A stretch of 64,000 nucleotides of DNA from Wenzhouxiangella sp. XN24 (GTDB lineage: Bacteria; Pseudomonadota; Gammaproteobacteria; Steroidobacterales; XN24). Below, one piece after another: positions 56,445 to 64,000 of the stretch. The stretch is from contig NZ_JAAMFG010000036.1 in the NCBI RefSeq assembly GCF_011064545.1, positions 310,001-374,000 of the forward strand, read 5' to 3'. How positions within the stretch are numbered: the first letter of the stretch is position 1; every line of letters starts with the position of its first letter. Made by a program: the position numbers and the translations under genes. The notes under the pieces are model-generated. The model saw only the letters and a program-made list of their open reading frames with translations. It was not told the DNA's origin and made no database searches.

Positions 56445-56699
56445 ATGACGCTCAAGGAACAGGTCGAACAATTGCTCCCCGACTGGGAAAGCTGGTATCC
56501 GAGCCTCTTCGATGCGGCCAGGGATCTCGGCGTGATCCGCGCGCGTGTCTGCGATCCCGGCTCCCTGCTGTTGTCGAACCGCCATGCCGGGGTCAACAGC
56601 GAGGCTGCGCGCGCCTATCGCGAGCAGTGGAGCATCGACGAGGATTCCGGCAGCGCTGCGCCATCCGCAAAGCGCCGGGCGGGAAAATCACGGCGCTGA
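56445..56699 (+). CDS. Small hypothetical protein
   Basis: An 84-residue ORF starting MTLKEQVEQLLPDWESWYPSL, with a helical first half and a basic tail (AKRRAGKSRR). It is divergent from the ABC ATPase and lies 66 nt before the EF-hand gene. A GTG one codon earlier is an alternative start. No signal peptide, domain or family recognised. Codon use looks native, and coding potential is reasonable but not proven. Confidence 0.5.
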   Translation: MTLKEQVEQLLPDWESWYPSLFDAARDLGVIRARVCDPGSLLLSNRHAGVNSEAARAYREQWSIDEDSGSAAPSAKRRAGKSRR

Positions 56700-56765
56700 C
56701 ATTCGTCCTAAGCTGAAGTCAGGACGGCCCGCAGGGCCGAAGACTTCAGACACGGGAGCGATGCC

Positions 56766-57278
56766 ATGAAGACCCTACCCTTCGCGCGGACTTTCACCCT
56801 GCTCGCCGCAGCGGCGTTGTCGTTGCCCCTGCTGGCGGCGCCCCCCGACGACGCCCCGGGCGCTCAGCGGCAGGGCCCCGGCATGATGCACGCGGTCGAC
56901 ACCGACGGTGACGGCAGGATCAGTCGCGCCGAGTTCGACGCGGCGGGCGCCAGGGCGTTCGCCAGGCTGGACGAAGACGGCGACGGCTTCGTCACCATGG
57001 ACGAGTTCGAAGCGGGACCGCACATGGGCCGGCAACACGCCGGACCCGGAGCGAAAGAGCGCAGGACGCGCATGCAGGAACGCATGAAATTGCACCGGGC
57101 GCAGCGCTTCGTCGCGGCGGATGCCAACGAGGACAGCATCCTGAGCCGCGCGGAATTCGATGCGGCCCGCGCAACCCGCTTCGATGAACTCGACCGCGAC
57201 GACGACGGCAGCATCGATGCGGACGAGATGGCCCGGCACCGCGCCGAGCGACCGCATCACGGCAAGCGCGATCGCTGA
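56766..57278 (+). CDS. Secreted EF-hand calcium-binding protein
   Basis: A 170-residue protein with a signal peptide (residues 1-25, LPLLAAP). Four EF-hand loops begin at D45 ([12 protein letters not shown]), D69 ([12 protein letters not shown]), D119 ([12 protein letters not shown]) and D143 ([12 protein letters not shown]). The first, second and fourth have good calcium ligands; in the third the usual Gly6 is replaced by Ser. A basic Met/Arg-rich linker joins the two pairs. It ends in a His-rich tail and overlaps the convergent symporter gene by 22 bp. Probably a periplasmic calcium sensor or buffer. Confidence 0.82.
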   Translation: MKTLPFARTFTLLAAAALSLPLLAAPPDDAPGAQRQGPGMMHAVDTDGDGRISRAEFDAAGARAFARLDEDGDGFVTMDEFEAGPHMGRQHAGPGAKERRTRMQERMKLHRAQRFVAADANEDSILSRAEFDAARATRFDELDRDDDGSIDADEMARHRAERPHHGKRDR

Positions 57279-58624
57279 CGCTCGAAATAACTGCGGGTCT
57301 CGAGGCTGACCACGCCGGACAGCAGCAGGAGCCCGACCAGGTTCGGCAGCGCCATCAGGCCGTTCATCACGTCGGAGAACAGCCAGACGAAATCCAGGGA
57401 ATGGATCGAGCCGACGAACGCCGCCACGACGAACAGGAGGCGATACGGCAGGATGGCGCGCACGCCGAGGATGTATTCGATGCCGCGTGCGCCGTAGTGG
57501 CTCCAGCCGATGATCGTCGAGAAGGCGAACATCGCGAGGCACACGGCCACGACCGCGGGTCCGAGCTCGCCCGGCAGCGCCGAGCCGAATGCCAGCTGCG
57601 TCAGCGGGGCGCCGTTCACGCCCGAATTCCAGACCCCGCTGGAGATGATGGCGATGCCCGTGAAGGTGCAGATCACGAGCGTGTCGATGAAGGTCTGGGT
57701 CATCGAGACCAGCGCCTGGCGCACCGGTTCCTGGGTCTTCGCCGCCGCCGCCGCGATGCCCGCCGAACCCAGGCCCGACTCGTTCGAGAAAATGCCGCGC
57801 GCCACGCCGTAGCGCATGGCCTGCGCGATCGTCGCGCCGAGGAAGCCGCCGGCGGCCGAGCTGCCGGTGAAGGCATCGGTGAACACCAGCGCGAAGGCGG
57901 CCGGGACCGCATCGATGTTGAACACCAGCACGATGGTGCAGGCGCCCATGTAGACGATGATCATCGCGGGGACGAACAGGCTGGTGAAGCCGCCGATGGC
58001 GCGAATGCCGCCCAGCGTCACGGCGCCGACGCCGATGGCGATCACGACTCCCGTCACCCAGTCGGGCACGCCGAAGGCCCCGCCGATGGCGTCGGCGACC
58101 GAATTGGATTGCACCATGTTGCCGATGCCGAAGGCGGCGAACGCGGTGAACAGGGCGAACAGCCAGCCGAGCGTGCGTCCCAGGGGCTTGTAGCCGATGC
58201 CCCGCGAAAGGTAGTACATCGGTCCGCCCGCCTGTTCGCCGCGTTCGTTCGTCACGCGGTACTTCACGGACAGCAGCGCCTCGGAGTACTTGGTCGCCAT
58301 GCCGACCAGCCCCGTGACCCACATCCAGAACAATGCGCCCGGGCCGCCGAGCGCGATCGCTGTGGCGACACCGACGATGTTCCCGGTGCCGACGGTCGCC
58401 GCCATCGCCGTCATCAGGGCGGCGAAGTGCGAGATGTCGCCGCGCGCGCCATGCTCGGTGCGGACGATGAGCGCCTGGTGCAACGCCGGGCCGAGCTGGC
58501 GAAACTGCAAGCCGCGCAGCACGACGGTGAGGTACAGGCCCGTCAACAGCAGCAGGGGGATCAGGCAGTAAGGCCCCCACACAAAAGCCGAGACGGCGTC
58601 GAGCCAGGCGGTGATTTGTTCCAT
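57257..58624 (-). CDS. Sodium:alanine-type symporter (AGCS family)
   Basis: A 455-residue inner-membrane carrier with about 11 helices. Family signatures are [41 protein letters not shown] in pieces, [22 protein letters not shown] and [17 protein letters not shown]. It takes up alanine, glycine or a related amino acid with sodium. Length and C-terminus are normal. Its 3' end overlaps the EF-hand gene tail to tail by 22 bp, so no terminator space exists between them. Confidence 0.92.
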   Translation of the reverse strand: MEQITAWLDAVSAFVWGPYCLIPLLLLTGLYLTVVLRGLQFRQLGPALHQALIVRTEHGARGDISHFAALMTAMAATVGTGNIVGVATAIALGGPGALFWMWVTGLVGMATKYSEALLSVKYRVTNERGEQAGGPMYYLSRGIGYKPLGRTLGWLFALFTAFAAFGIGNMVQSNSVADAIGGAFGVPDWVTGVVIAIGVGAVTLGGIRAIGGFTSLFVPAMIIVYMGACTIVLVFNIDAVPAAFALVFTDAFTGSSAAGGFLGATIAQAMRYGVARGIFSNESGLGSAGIAAAAAKTQEPVRQALVSMTQTFIDTLVICTFTGIAIISSGVWNSGVNGAPLTQLAFGSALPGELGPAVVAVCLAMFAFSTIIGWSHYGARGIEYILGVRAILPYRLLFVVAAFVGSIHSLDFVWLFSDVMNGLMALPNLVGLLLLSGVVSLETRSYFERQRSRLP

Positions 58625-58674
58625 GATGCGGCGTCCCCGGGTGCGTCGTTATCGTTGTACTCGCCGCGGCCCGC

Positions 58675-59562
58675 TCAGGCGCGCGGCTCCATCGCCAGCA
58701 AGGTGTCGATCTGCGCGTCTTTCTGCTGCCAGAGTTCGCCCAGCCAGGCCTGGAACCGGGCGCGGAATTCCGGATCGCCCTGGTAATCGCCCTGCAGCAC
58801 CCATGCCGGGATCTCGCGCTGCGTGACCCGCACGCGCAAGGTGTGCAGTCGCCCGCAGCAGAGATCCCAGAGGCTCGGCGTGTCGCCCGGATAGACGATG
58901 GTCACATCGAGCATGCGATGCAGGATCTGTCCCATGGCGCTGAGCACGAAAGCCGTGCCGCCGGCGCGGGGCTTGAGCAGGTGCCGGTAGGGCGATGCGC
59001 TCGCCGCGTGTTTTTCCGGCGTGAAACGCGTGCCCTCGACGAAGTTCATCACCGAGGTGGGATGCTGGCTGAAATGCTCGCAGGCGCGCCGGGTCGCCTC
59101 CAGGTCCTGGCCTTTCGCTTCCGGATGCTTCTCGAGATACTCGCGCGAGTGGCGCTGCATGAAGGGGAAGTCGAGCGCCCACCAGGCCAGGCCGAGCACC
59201 GGCACCTTGATGAGCTGCTTCTTGAGGAAGAACTTGAGAAACGGAATGCGGCCGTTGAATACGCCCTGCAGCACCAGGATATCGACCCAGCTCTGGTGGT
59301 TGCAGATGACCAGGTACCATTCGTCGCGCTCGAGCCCTTCCAGCCCCTCGACATCCCGGCGGATGTTCTGCGTGAGGCGGAAGATCAGCTCGTTGCCGCT
59401 GATCCAGCGGCTCGCCAGCCACACCAGCGCCCGGTCGCACCGGGCCCGCGCGCGCGGAGCAGGCAACAGCTTGGCCAGCGCAACGACGTACAGGGGGGTT
59501 GCCCAGAACACCAGGTTCAGGACGATCAGGGTCAGCGTCAGGATGCCGCGCAACGTGGCCAT
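58675..59562 (-). CDS. 1-acylglycerol-3-phosphate-type acyltransferase (YihG-like)
   Basis: A 295-residue membrane-associated acyltransferase with one or two N-terminal helices (residues 5-30, GILTLTLIVLNLVFWATPLYVVAL). The catalytic HX4D motif is in ICNHQSWVDILVLQG, and the acceptor-binding motif in NFVEGTRFTPEKH. WWALDFPFMQRHSREYL lies between them, as in the YihG branch. The frame is open far upstream, antisense to the dehydrogenase; the ATG at 59562 gives the family start. It is divergent from the 2-hydroxyacid dehydrogenase gene. Confidence 0.87.
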   Translation of the reverse strand: MATLRGILTLTLIVLNLVFWATPLYVVALAKLLPAPRARARCDRALVWLASRWISGNELIFRLTQNIRRDVEGLEGLERDEWYLVICNHQSWVDILVLQGVFNGRIPFLKFFLKKQLIKVPVLGLAWWALDFPFMQRHSREYLEKHPEAKGQDLEATRRACEHFSQHPTSVMNFVEGTRFTPEKHAASASPYRHLLKPRAGGTAFVLSAMGQILHRMLDVTIVYPGDTPSLWDLCCGRLHTLRVRVTQREIPAWVLQGDYQGDPEFRARFQAWLGELWQQKDAQIDTLLAMEPRA

Positions 59563-59625
59563 GGCGGCAGATTGTAGCCGCATCCACGCTGGTCGCGTCG
59601 CGCGGCCGACGGTAGTCTTGGCGCC

Positions 59626-60597
59626 ATGAAAACCATTTTCCCGGATTTCGCGACCGTGAGCCGCGGCGACATCGACCTCGGGGCGCTCCAGGCCACGGGA
59701 ATCGATCTCGTGCTGCATGACGTCACCTCCGTGGCAGATCTGCCGTCCCGGCTCGCCCCGGCCGAGATTCTCATCACCAACAAGATCCGCATCGGCCCCG
59801 CCGAGCTCGCGGCGGCGCCCGGGCTCAAGCTGATCTGCCTGTCGGCCACGGGCGTGAACAACGTGGACCTGGAGGCGGCCGGCACGCGCGGCATCGGCGT
59901 GTGCAACATCACGGCCTATTGCACCGCCTCGGTCGTACAGCATGTCTACGCGATGATCCTCGCGCTGACCCACCACCTCGCCGGCTACCAGCGGCTCCTG
60001 CAGCAGGGGGCATGGAAGGACAGCCCGCAGTTCTGCCTGCTCGATTACCCGATCCGGGAACTCGCCGGGCGCAAGCTGGGCATCGTGGGCTACGGCGAGC
60101 TCGGCCGCAGCGTGGCGGGAGCCGCGGCGGCCTTCGGACTGGAAGTGATCGTGAGCGAGCGGCCGGGCAACGGGTCGGCGCCAGGGCCGGCCGACGGCAT
60201 CGAACGACTGCCTTTCGAACAGGTGCTGGCCGAGGCCGATATCCTCTCGCTGCATTGCCCGCTGACCGACGTGACGCGTGGCCTGATCGATGCAGCGGCG
60301 CTGGGCCGGATGAAAAACGACGCGATCCTGATCAACACGGCCCGCGGGGCGCTGGTGGATTCGGCGGCGCTGGCCGCGGCCCTGCGGGACGGACGCATCG
60401 CCGGCGCCGGCATCGACGTGCTGCCGCAGGAGCCGCCGGTGGACGGCGACCCCCTGCTGGATGCCGCCCTGCCCAATCTCGTCATCACGCCGCACGTCGC
60501 CTGGGCGGCGCGTGAATCCCGGCAGCGGGCGATCGACGAAATCGCCGCCAACATCCAGTCCTTCATGAGCGGCGGCCGACGCGGTCGGGTGATTTGA
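59626..60597 (+). CDS. D-2-hydroxyacid dehydrogenase, glycerate/hydroxypyruvate type
   Basis: A 323-residue NAD(P)-dependent enzyme. The nucleotide-binding glycine motif is LGIVGYGELGRSVAG, preceded by the substrate-side VGxxx-like ATGVNNVDLEAAGTRGIGV. Catalytic Arg lies in NTARGALVDSAALAAAL, Glu in DVLPQEPP and His in ITPHVAWAARESRQRA. It most resembles hydroxypyruvate/glyoxylate reductases of the HprA branch. Its stop overlaps the TTG start of the photolyase gene by 4 nt. Confidence 0.87.
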   Translation: MKTIFPDFATVSRGDIDLGALQATGIDLVLHDVTSVADLPSRLAPAEILITNKIRIGPAELAAAPGLKLICLSATGVNNVDLEAAGTRGIGVCNITAYCTASVVQHVYAMILALTHHLAGYQRLLQQGAWKDSPQFCLLDYPIRELAGRKLGIVGYGELGRSVAGAAAAFGLEVIVSERPGNGSAPGPADGIERLPFEQVLAEADILSLHCPLTDVTRGLIDAAALGRMKNDAILINTARGALVDSAALAAALRDGRIAGAGIDVLPQEPPVDGDPLLDAALPNLVITPHVAWAARESRQRAIDEIAANIQSFMSGGRRGRVI

Positions 60598-61991
60598 AAC
60601 TCGCGATCTACTGGCTGCGCCGCGACCTGCGGCTCGGCGACAATCCCGCGCTCCTGGCGGCTCTCGAGGCCGCGGAGACGGTGCTGCCCGTGTTCATCTG
60701 GTCGCCCGATGAAGAGGCGCCGTGGGCGCCCGGCGCGGCCGCGCGCTGGTGGCTGCACCACAGCCTGGACGCGCTGGGGAGCGAGTTGCGCGCCCGCGGC
60801 AGCCGGCTCCTGCTACGGACCGGACCTGCAGCCGAAACGCTCGCCGCGCTCGTAGCCGAGATTGGCGCGGAGGCGGTGTTCTGGAACCGCCTCTACGAGC
60901 CGGCGCTGGTGGCGCGGGACACCGGGATCAAGACACGACTTCGTGAGCAGGGCCTCGCGGTCGAGAGCTGCAAGGCTGCGCTGCTGTTCGAGCCCTGGGA
61001 GCACTCGACCGGCAAGGGGGAACCCTACCGGGTGTTCACGCCCTTCTGGAAATCGGCGTTGCGGGAACCGGAACCGGCCCCGCCGCAAGCGGCGCCCGCC
61101 GATCTCAAGCCGCCGGATCGGTGGCCGAAGGGACTGGATCTCGCCACCCTCGAGCTCCTGCCCCGGATCCGCTGGGACGACGGGCTCGCGGCGCACTGGA
61201 CGCCGGGCGAGGCGGCGGCGCAGGCGCGTCTCGCACGCTGGTGCGAAGCGGGGCTGGACGCATACCCGGCCGGCCGGAACCGGCCCGATCGCGACGGCAC
61301 GTCGGCGCTGTCGCCCGCCCTGCACCACGGCGAATTGACGCCGCGCCAGGCCTGGCATGCCGCCACCGCCCAGCGCGGCAACGTGCCTGAAGCGGCGCTC
61401 GAGTGCTGGCTGCGCGAACTCGGCTGGCGCGAGTTCGCGCACCATGTCCTGTTTTATTTTCCGGACACGCCGACCGAGCCGATGCACGAGAAATACGCGG
61501 CATTCCCGTGGCGCGAGGATCGCGCCGCCCTGGTCGAGGCCTGGCAGCAGGGCCGCACGGGGATCCCCATCGTCGACGCCGGGATGCGCCAGCTGTGGGC
61601 CACGGGCTGGATGCACAACCGCGTGCGCATGATCGTCGCCTCGCTGCTGGTGAAGAACATCCGCGCCCCGTGGCAGGCCGGGGCCAGCTGGTTCTGGGAC
61701 ACGCTGGTGGATGCGGATCTCGCCAGCAACACGCTGGGCTGGCAGTGGAGCGCGGGGTCCGGGGCCGATGCGGCGCCCTACTTCCGCATTTTCAATCCGA
61801 TGCTGCAGGGCGAGAAGTTCGATCCCGAGGGACACTACGTGAAACGCTGGGTCCCGGAACTGGCCGACGTGCCGGCGGACCGCATCCACACGCCGTCGCC
61901 AGGACTGGCGAAGGGCTATCCGGGCCCCGTGATCGACCTGAAGCGCAGCCGCCAGGAAGCGCTCGACGCGCTCGCCAGCCTGCGCAAATAG
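60594..61991 (+). CDS. phrB: Deoxyribodipyrimidine photo-lyase (class I, FAD-binding)
   Basis: A 465-residue photolyase/cryptochrome. The N-terminal antenna domain begins MKLAIYWLRRDLRLGDNPALLAAL. The C-terminal FAD domain shows LRELGWREFAHHVLFYFPD, WQQGRTGIPIVDAGMRQLWATGWMHNRVRMI and NTLGWQWSAGSGADAAPYFRIFNPMLQ. The conserved Trp/Asn/Asp set for electron transfer and FAD contact appears intact. It repairs cyclobutane pyrimidine dimers with blue light. It starts with TTG in a TTGA overlap with the previous stop, so translation is probably coupled. Confidence 0.93.
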   Translation: MKLAIYWLRRDLRLGDNPALLAALEAAETVLPVFIWSPDEEAPWAPGAAARWWLHHSLDALGSELRARGSRLLLRTGPAAETLAALVAEIGAEAVFWNRLYEPALVARDTGIKTRLREQGLAVESCKAALLFEPWEHSTGKGEPYRVFTPFWKSALREPEPAPPQAAPADLKPPDRWPKGLDLATLELLPRIRWDDGLAAHWTPGEAAAQARLARWCEAGLDAYPAGRNRPDRDGTSALSPALHHGELTPRQAWHAATAQRGNVPEAALECWLRELGWREFAHHVLFYFPDTPTEPMHEKYAAFPWREDRAALVEAWQQGRTGIPIVDAGMRQLWATGWMHNRVRMIVASLLVKNIRAPWQAGASWFWDTLVDADLASNTLGWQWSAGSGADAAPYFRIFNPMLQGEKFDPEGHYVKRWVPELADVPADRIHTPSPGLAKGYPGPVIDLKRSRQEALDALASLRK

Positions 61992-62001
61992 CGCGGGCGT
62001 G

Positions 62002-62047
62002 CCGTTCGCGGGTCGGGACGGCCAGGGCTCGCCCGACCCGCGAACGG
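62002..62047. terminator. Shared stem-loop between convergent phrB and ahpD
   Basis: The arms CCGTTCGCGGGTCGGG (62002-62017) and CCCGACCCGCGAACGG (62032-62047) form a perfect 16-bp stem with a 14-nt loop, 11 nt after the phrB stop. Position and strength fit a two-way transcription end even though no T-run is present. Confidence 0.65.
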
Positions 62048-62051
62048 GGCC

Positions 62052-62609
62052 TCAGGCCGCGACGGCGGCCTCTGCGTCGGACACGGTGGCCAGCACGCCG
62101 GCCGCGGCGGTGATCACCGCGGCGATGCGGGCGGCGCTCTGCACGCCCTCGCGACCGATCCCCGCTTCACGCACGACTTTCTCGTGGGCCCGAATGCAGA
62201 ACTCGCAGCCGTTGATCGCCGAGACCGCCAGCGAATACAGCTCGAACTCGGCTTTCTCGATGCCGGGGTTGCCGATGACGTTCATCCGCAGCCGCGCCGG
62301 CAGCTTGCCGTACTCGGCATCGCCGACGAAGTGCGTGAAGCGATAGTAGACATTGTTCATCGCCATCACGGCAGCCGCGGCCCGCGCCGCGTCCCGGCGC
62401 GCCCGGTCCAGCTTGTCTCCGGCGATGCCCTCCACCACGGCGGCCAGCTCGTTGCTGCGCACGGCGACTGCGCAAGCGAGCGCAGTGCCGAGCGCCTGGG
62501 CCTCGGTGAGGCCCGGCGCGCCGGTGCCGCCCAGCACCGTGGAGAGGTTCAGCTTGATGTCGCGCGCGTACTCGGGGAAGCGCGCCTTGACCTGTTCGAG
62601 ATTCATCAT
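62052..62609 (-). CDS. ahpD: Alkyl hydroperoxide reductase AhpD (carboxymuconolactone decarboxylase family)
   Basis: A 185-residue protein with the redox CxxC motif C135-E-F-C138 in INGCEFCIRAHEKVV, and the upstream glutamate and NVYYRFTHF block of AhpD. The start EQVKARFPEYARDIKLNLSTVLGG matches the family. It reduces AhpC, taking the place of AhpF in this organism. Two adjacent ATGs (62609 and 62606) are both possible; GAGG lies upstream of each. It follows ahpC by 7 nt on the same strand. Confidence 0.93.
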   Translation of the reverse strand: MMNLEQVKARFPEYARDIKLNLSTVLGGTGAPGLTEAQALGTALACAVAVRSNELAAVVEGIAGDKLDRARRDAARAAAAVMAMNNVYYRFTHFVGDAEYGKLPARLRMNVIGNPGIEKAEFELYSLAVSAINGCEFCIRAHEKVVREAGIGREGVQSAARIAAVITAAAGVLATVSDAEAAVAA

Positions 62610-62616
62610 GGGTTCC

Positions 62617-63162
62617 TCAGGCGGCCTTCAGGGTGTCTTCGCCCTTCTGCCAGTTGCAGGGGCAGAGCTCGTCCGTCTGCAGGGCGTCCAGCACGCGCAG
62701 CACCTCGTCCGGGCTGCGGCCGACGTTCAAATCCGTGACATAAACGAAGCGCACGATATCGTCCGGGTCGACGATGAACGTGGCCCGCTGCGCGACGCCT
62801 TCCGCCTCGTCGAGAATGCCCAGCGCAGTGCTCAGCTCGCGCTTGATGTCGGAGAGCATCGGGAAAGGCAGGTCGCGAAGCTCTTCCTTGTCGTTGCGCC
62901 ACGCCACGTGGACGAACTCCGAGTCGGTGGAGACACCGAACACGTGCGCATCGCGATCGCGGAACTCGCCGTTGAGCGCGCCGAAGGCGGCGATTTCTGT
63001 CGGGCAGACGAAAGTGAAGTCCTTCGGCCAGAAGAACAGGATCTTCCATTGCCCCTGCAGGGCCTCGTCCTGGCTGGAGAAGTCCTTGAAAGCGGTGTTG
63101 ATGTCGTTGCTGACGACACCCTTGAGATTGAATGCGGGGAATTTCTTGCCGACGCTGATCAT
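62617..63162 (-). CDS. ahpC: Peroxiredoxin AhpC
   Basis: A 181-residue two-cysteine peroxiredoxin that reduces hydrogen peroxide and organic peroxides. The peroxidatic Cys53 is in KDFTFVCPTEIA, and the resolving region near the C-terminus has C167 and C169 in LCPCNWQKGE. STDSEFVHVAWRND and RATFIVDPDDIVRFVYV also match. The frame is open to 63279; the ATG at 63162 with CGGAG upstream gives the family start MISVGKKFPAFNLKGV. It is divergent from oxyR, with an OxyR-like site between them. Confidence 0.95.
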   Translation of the reverse strand: MISVGKKFPAFNLKGVVSNDINTAFKDFSSQDEALQGQWKILFFWPKDFTFVCPTEIAAFGALNGEFRDRDAHVFGVSTDSEFVHVAWRNDKEELRDLPFPMLSDIKRELSTALGILDEAEGVAQRATFIVDPDDIVRFVYVTDLNVGRSPDEVLRVLDALQTDELCPCNWQKGEDTLKAA

Positions 63163-63236
63163 GTTCTGACTCCGTACGTTAAGGTGTTTGCTGATTGCAT
63201 GGGAACAAGTCTGCGGCCCGGCAGTTGATTTATCCA

Positions 63237-63273
63237 ATGAATTAAACTTATCTTCTCCATAGATGAAACCTAT
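63237..63273. promoter_or_regulatory. OxyR-like operator between ahpC and oxyR
   Basis: ATAG-ATGAAAC-CTAT (63259-63273) is a perfect OxyR half-operator with the ATAG-N7-CTAT format. N7 further upstream lies TTAT (63248-63251), and N7 beyond that ATGA (63237-63240). Together they approximate the four-element OxyR box. The right half covers the oxyR start codon (63263-63265). Confidence 0.6.
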
Positions 63274-64000
63274 CAACATCCATCTCAGCCTCAGGGCGCT
63301 CGGCTACCTCGTGGCCCTGGGCGAAAGCCGCCACTTCGGCAAGGCCGCGGAGCGGTGTTACGTCAGCCAGCCGACGCTGAGCGCGCAGATCAGGAAAATG
63401 GAGGACCAGCTCGGCGTGCAGCTCGTGGAGCGCGGCCAGCAGGTGCGCCTGACGGACATCGGCGAACGCATCGCGGAACGGGCGCGGCGCGTGATCGACG
63501 AGGCGCGCGAAATCGAAGAGCTGGCGCGCAACTTCCAGGACCCGCTCGCCGGTGAGTTGCGCATCGGCCTGATCCCGACCGTCGGGCCCTACCTGTTACC
63601 GCACATCGCCGCCCCGCTGCGGGCGCGTTTCCCGGAACTGCGCCTGCTGCTGGTCGAGCACCAGACCCACCGGCTGGTCGAATTGCTCAAGAGCGGCGAT
63701 CTCGACGTGGCCATCCTCGCGCTGCCGATCCCGCCCGAGCGGCTCGTCACCCGGCCACTCTATGCGGAGAGCTTCCAGGTGGCGCTGCCCGCCGATCATG
63801 CCCTCGCGCGGCACAAGCGCCTGTCGCTGGACGACCTCGACGGGGAAACCCTGCTGCTGCTGGAGGACGGCCACTGCCTCCGCGACCAGGCGCTCGCGGC
63901 CTGCCAGCTGGCCCGGGTCCGGGAAGCGCCCGATTTTCGCGCCACGAGCCTCGAGACCCTGCGCCAGATGGTGGCCGCAGGGGTGGGGATCACGCTGCTG
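63263..64000 (+). CDS. oxyR: Hydrogen-peroxide-responsive regulator OxyR, C-terminal end missing
   Basis: The first 246 codons of a LysR-family regulator; the gene runs off the right edge. The N-terminal HTH reads LGYLVALGESRHFGKAAERCYVSQPTLSAQIRKMEDQLGV in pieces. The redox pair is C205 and C214 in GHCLRDQALAAC, matching C199/C208 of E. coli OxyR with identical spacing. It senses peroxide by disulfide formation and activates ahpC and other genes. It is divergent from ahpCD, and an OxyR-like operator overlaps its own start, which fits autorepression. Confidence 0.93.
   Translation, partial: MKPINIHLSLRALGYLVALGESRHFGKAAERCYVSQPTLSAQIRKMEDQLGVQLVERGQQVRLTDIGERIAERARRVIDEAREIEELARNFQDPLAGELRIGLIPTVGPYLLPHIAAPLRARFPELRLLLVEHQTHRLVELLKSGDLDVAILALPIPPERLVTRPLYAESFQVALPADHALARHKRLSLDDLDGETLLLLEDGHCLRDQALAACQLARVREAPDFRATSLETLRQMVAAGVGITLL

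Noticed and set aside
58675-60495. The full 606-codon minus-strand frame containing the acyltransferase
   Set aside because: Only the last 295 codons resemble an acyltransferase. The upstream part is antisense to the 2-hydroxyacid dehydrogenase, so a fusion is unlikely.

Overview
The window is 64 kb of GC-rich, densely coded chromosomal DNA from what looks like a free-living, aerobic gammaproteobacterium. The grounds are an FabA/FabB unsaturated fatty acid pair, YajQ, an OxyR/AhpC/AhpD peroxide module, many lipoproteins and outer-membrane proteins, and RND tripartite pumps. No insertion sequence, integrase, prophage, CRISPR array, rRNA or tRNA was recognised, so this reads as ordinary chromosome with a few accessory patches. 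I cannot resolve the genus.

Layout. 1-4.7 kb (minus strand): a tryptophan operon trpE-G-D-C-F-B, in which every adjacent pair overlaps by 4 nt, preceded by a sigma-70-like promoter, a short leader ORF and a strong attenuator-type hairpin. 4.8-7.8 kb: an SLC13-type permease with RCK_C domains, and a protein that looks like a catalytically dead remnant of a ribonucleotide reductase large subunit. 8-12.3 kb (plus): a small conserved-looking protein, yajQ, a glutathione-transferase-like gene and ppc. 12.4-17.7 kb: a charged secreted protein and a beta-barrel protein; then a LuxR-type response regulator and hybrid kinase, divergent from a secreted polyglycine protein whose 5' region holds two long dyads. 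17.9-25.1 kb: an orphan TupA-like binding protein with an OprP-like porin, an alpha/beta hydrolase, two lipoproteins (DUF4136-like and an S9 peptidase) and a DUF3014-like protein. 25.1-29.4 kb: an MMPL/RND exporter and the fabAB operon.

29.5-41.7 kb is the most unusual stretch. It holds an octaheme cytochrome of the tetrathionate-reductase (OTR) family, an RND pump, a CRP/FNR-family regulator with four cysteines in non-standard spacing, an 882-residue secreted Asp-box protein with a C-terminal sorting signal, an ArsS-like radical SAM enzyme and another porin. An FNR-type half-site pair (TTGAC-N4-ATCAA) sits about 41.5 bp upstream of the predicted start of the cytochrome transcript. Two TGAC-N4-GTCA palindromes lie between the regulator and the Asp-box protein. 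This suggests, without proving it, one oxygen- or redox-responsive regulon.

41.9-64 kb: an MFS_2 transporter with wrbA; a 37-residue Arg-rich peptide gene; a complete RND tripartite pump; a B12-binding radical SAM enzyme downstream of an ABC/HlyD export system; a small unknown protein, an EF-hand protein and a sodium:alanine-type symporter; an acyltransferase; a 2-hydroxyacid dehydrogenase coupled to a photolyase; and ahpC-ahpD divergent from oxyR, with an OxyR-like operator overlapping the oxyR start codon. No gene-free stretch exceeds 300 bp.
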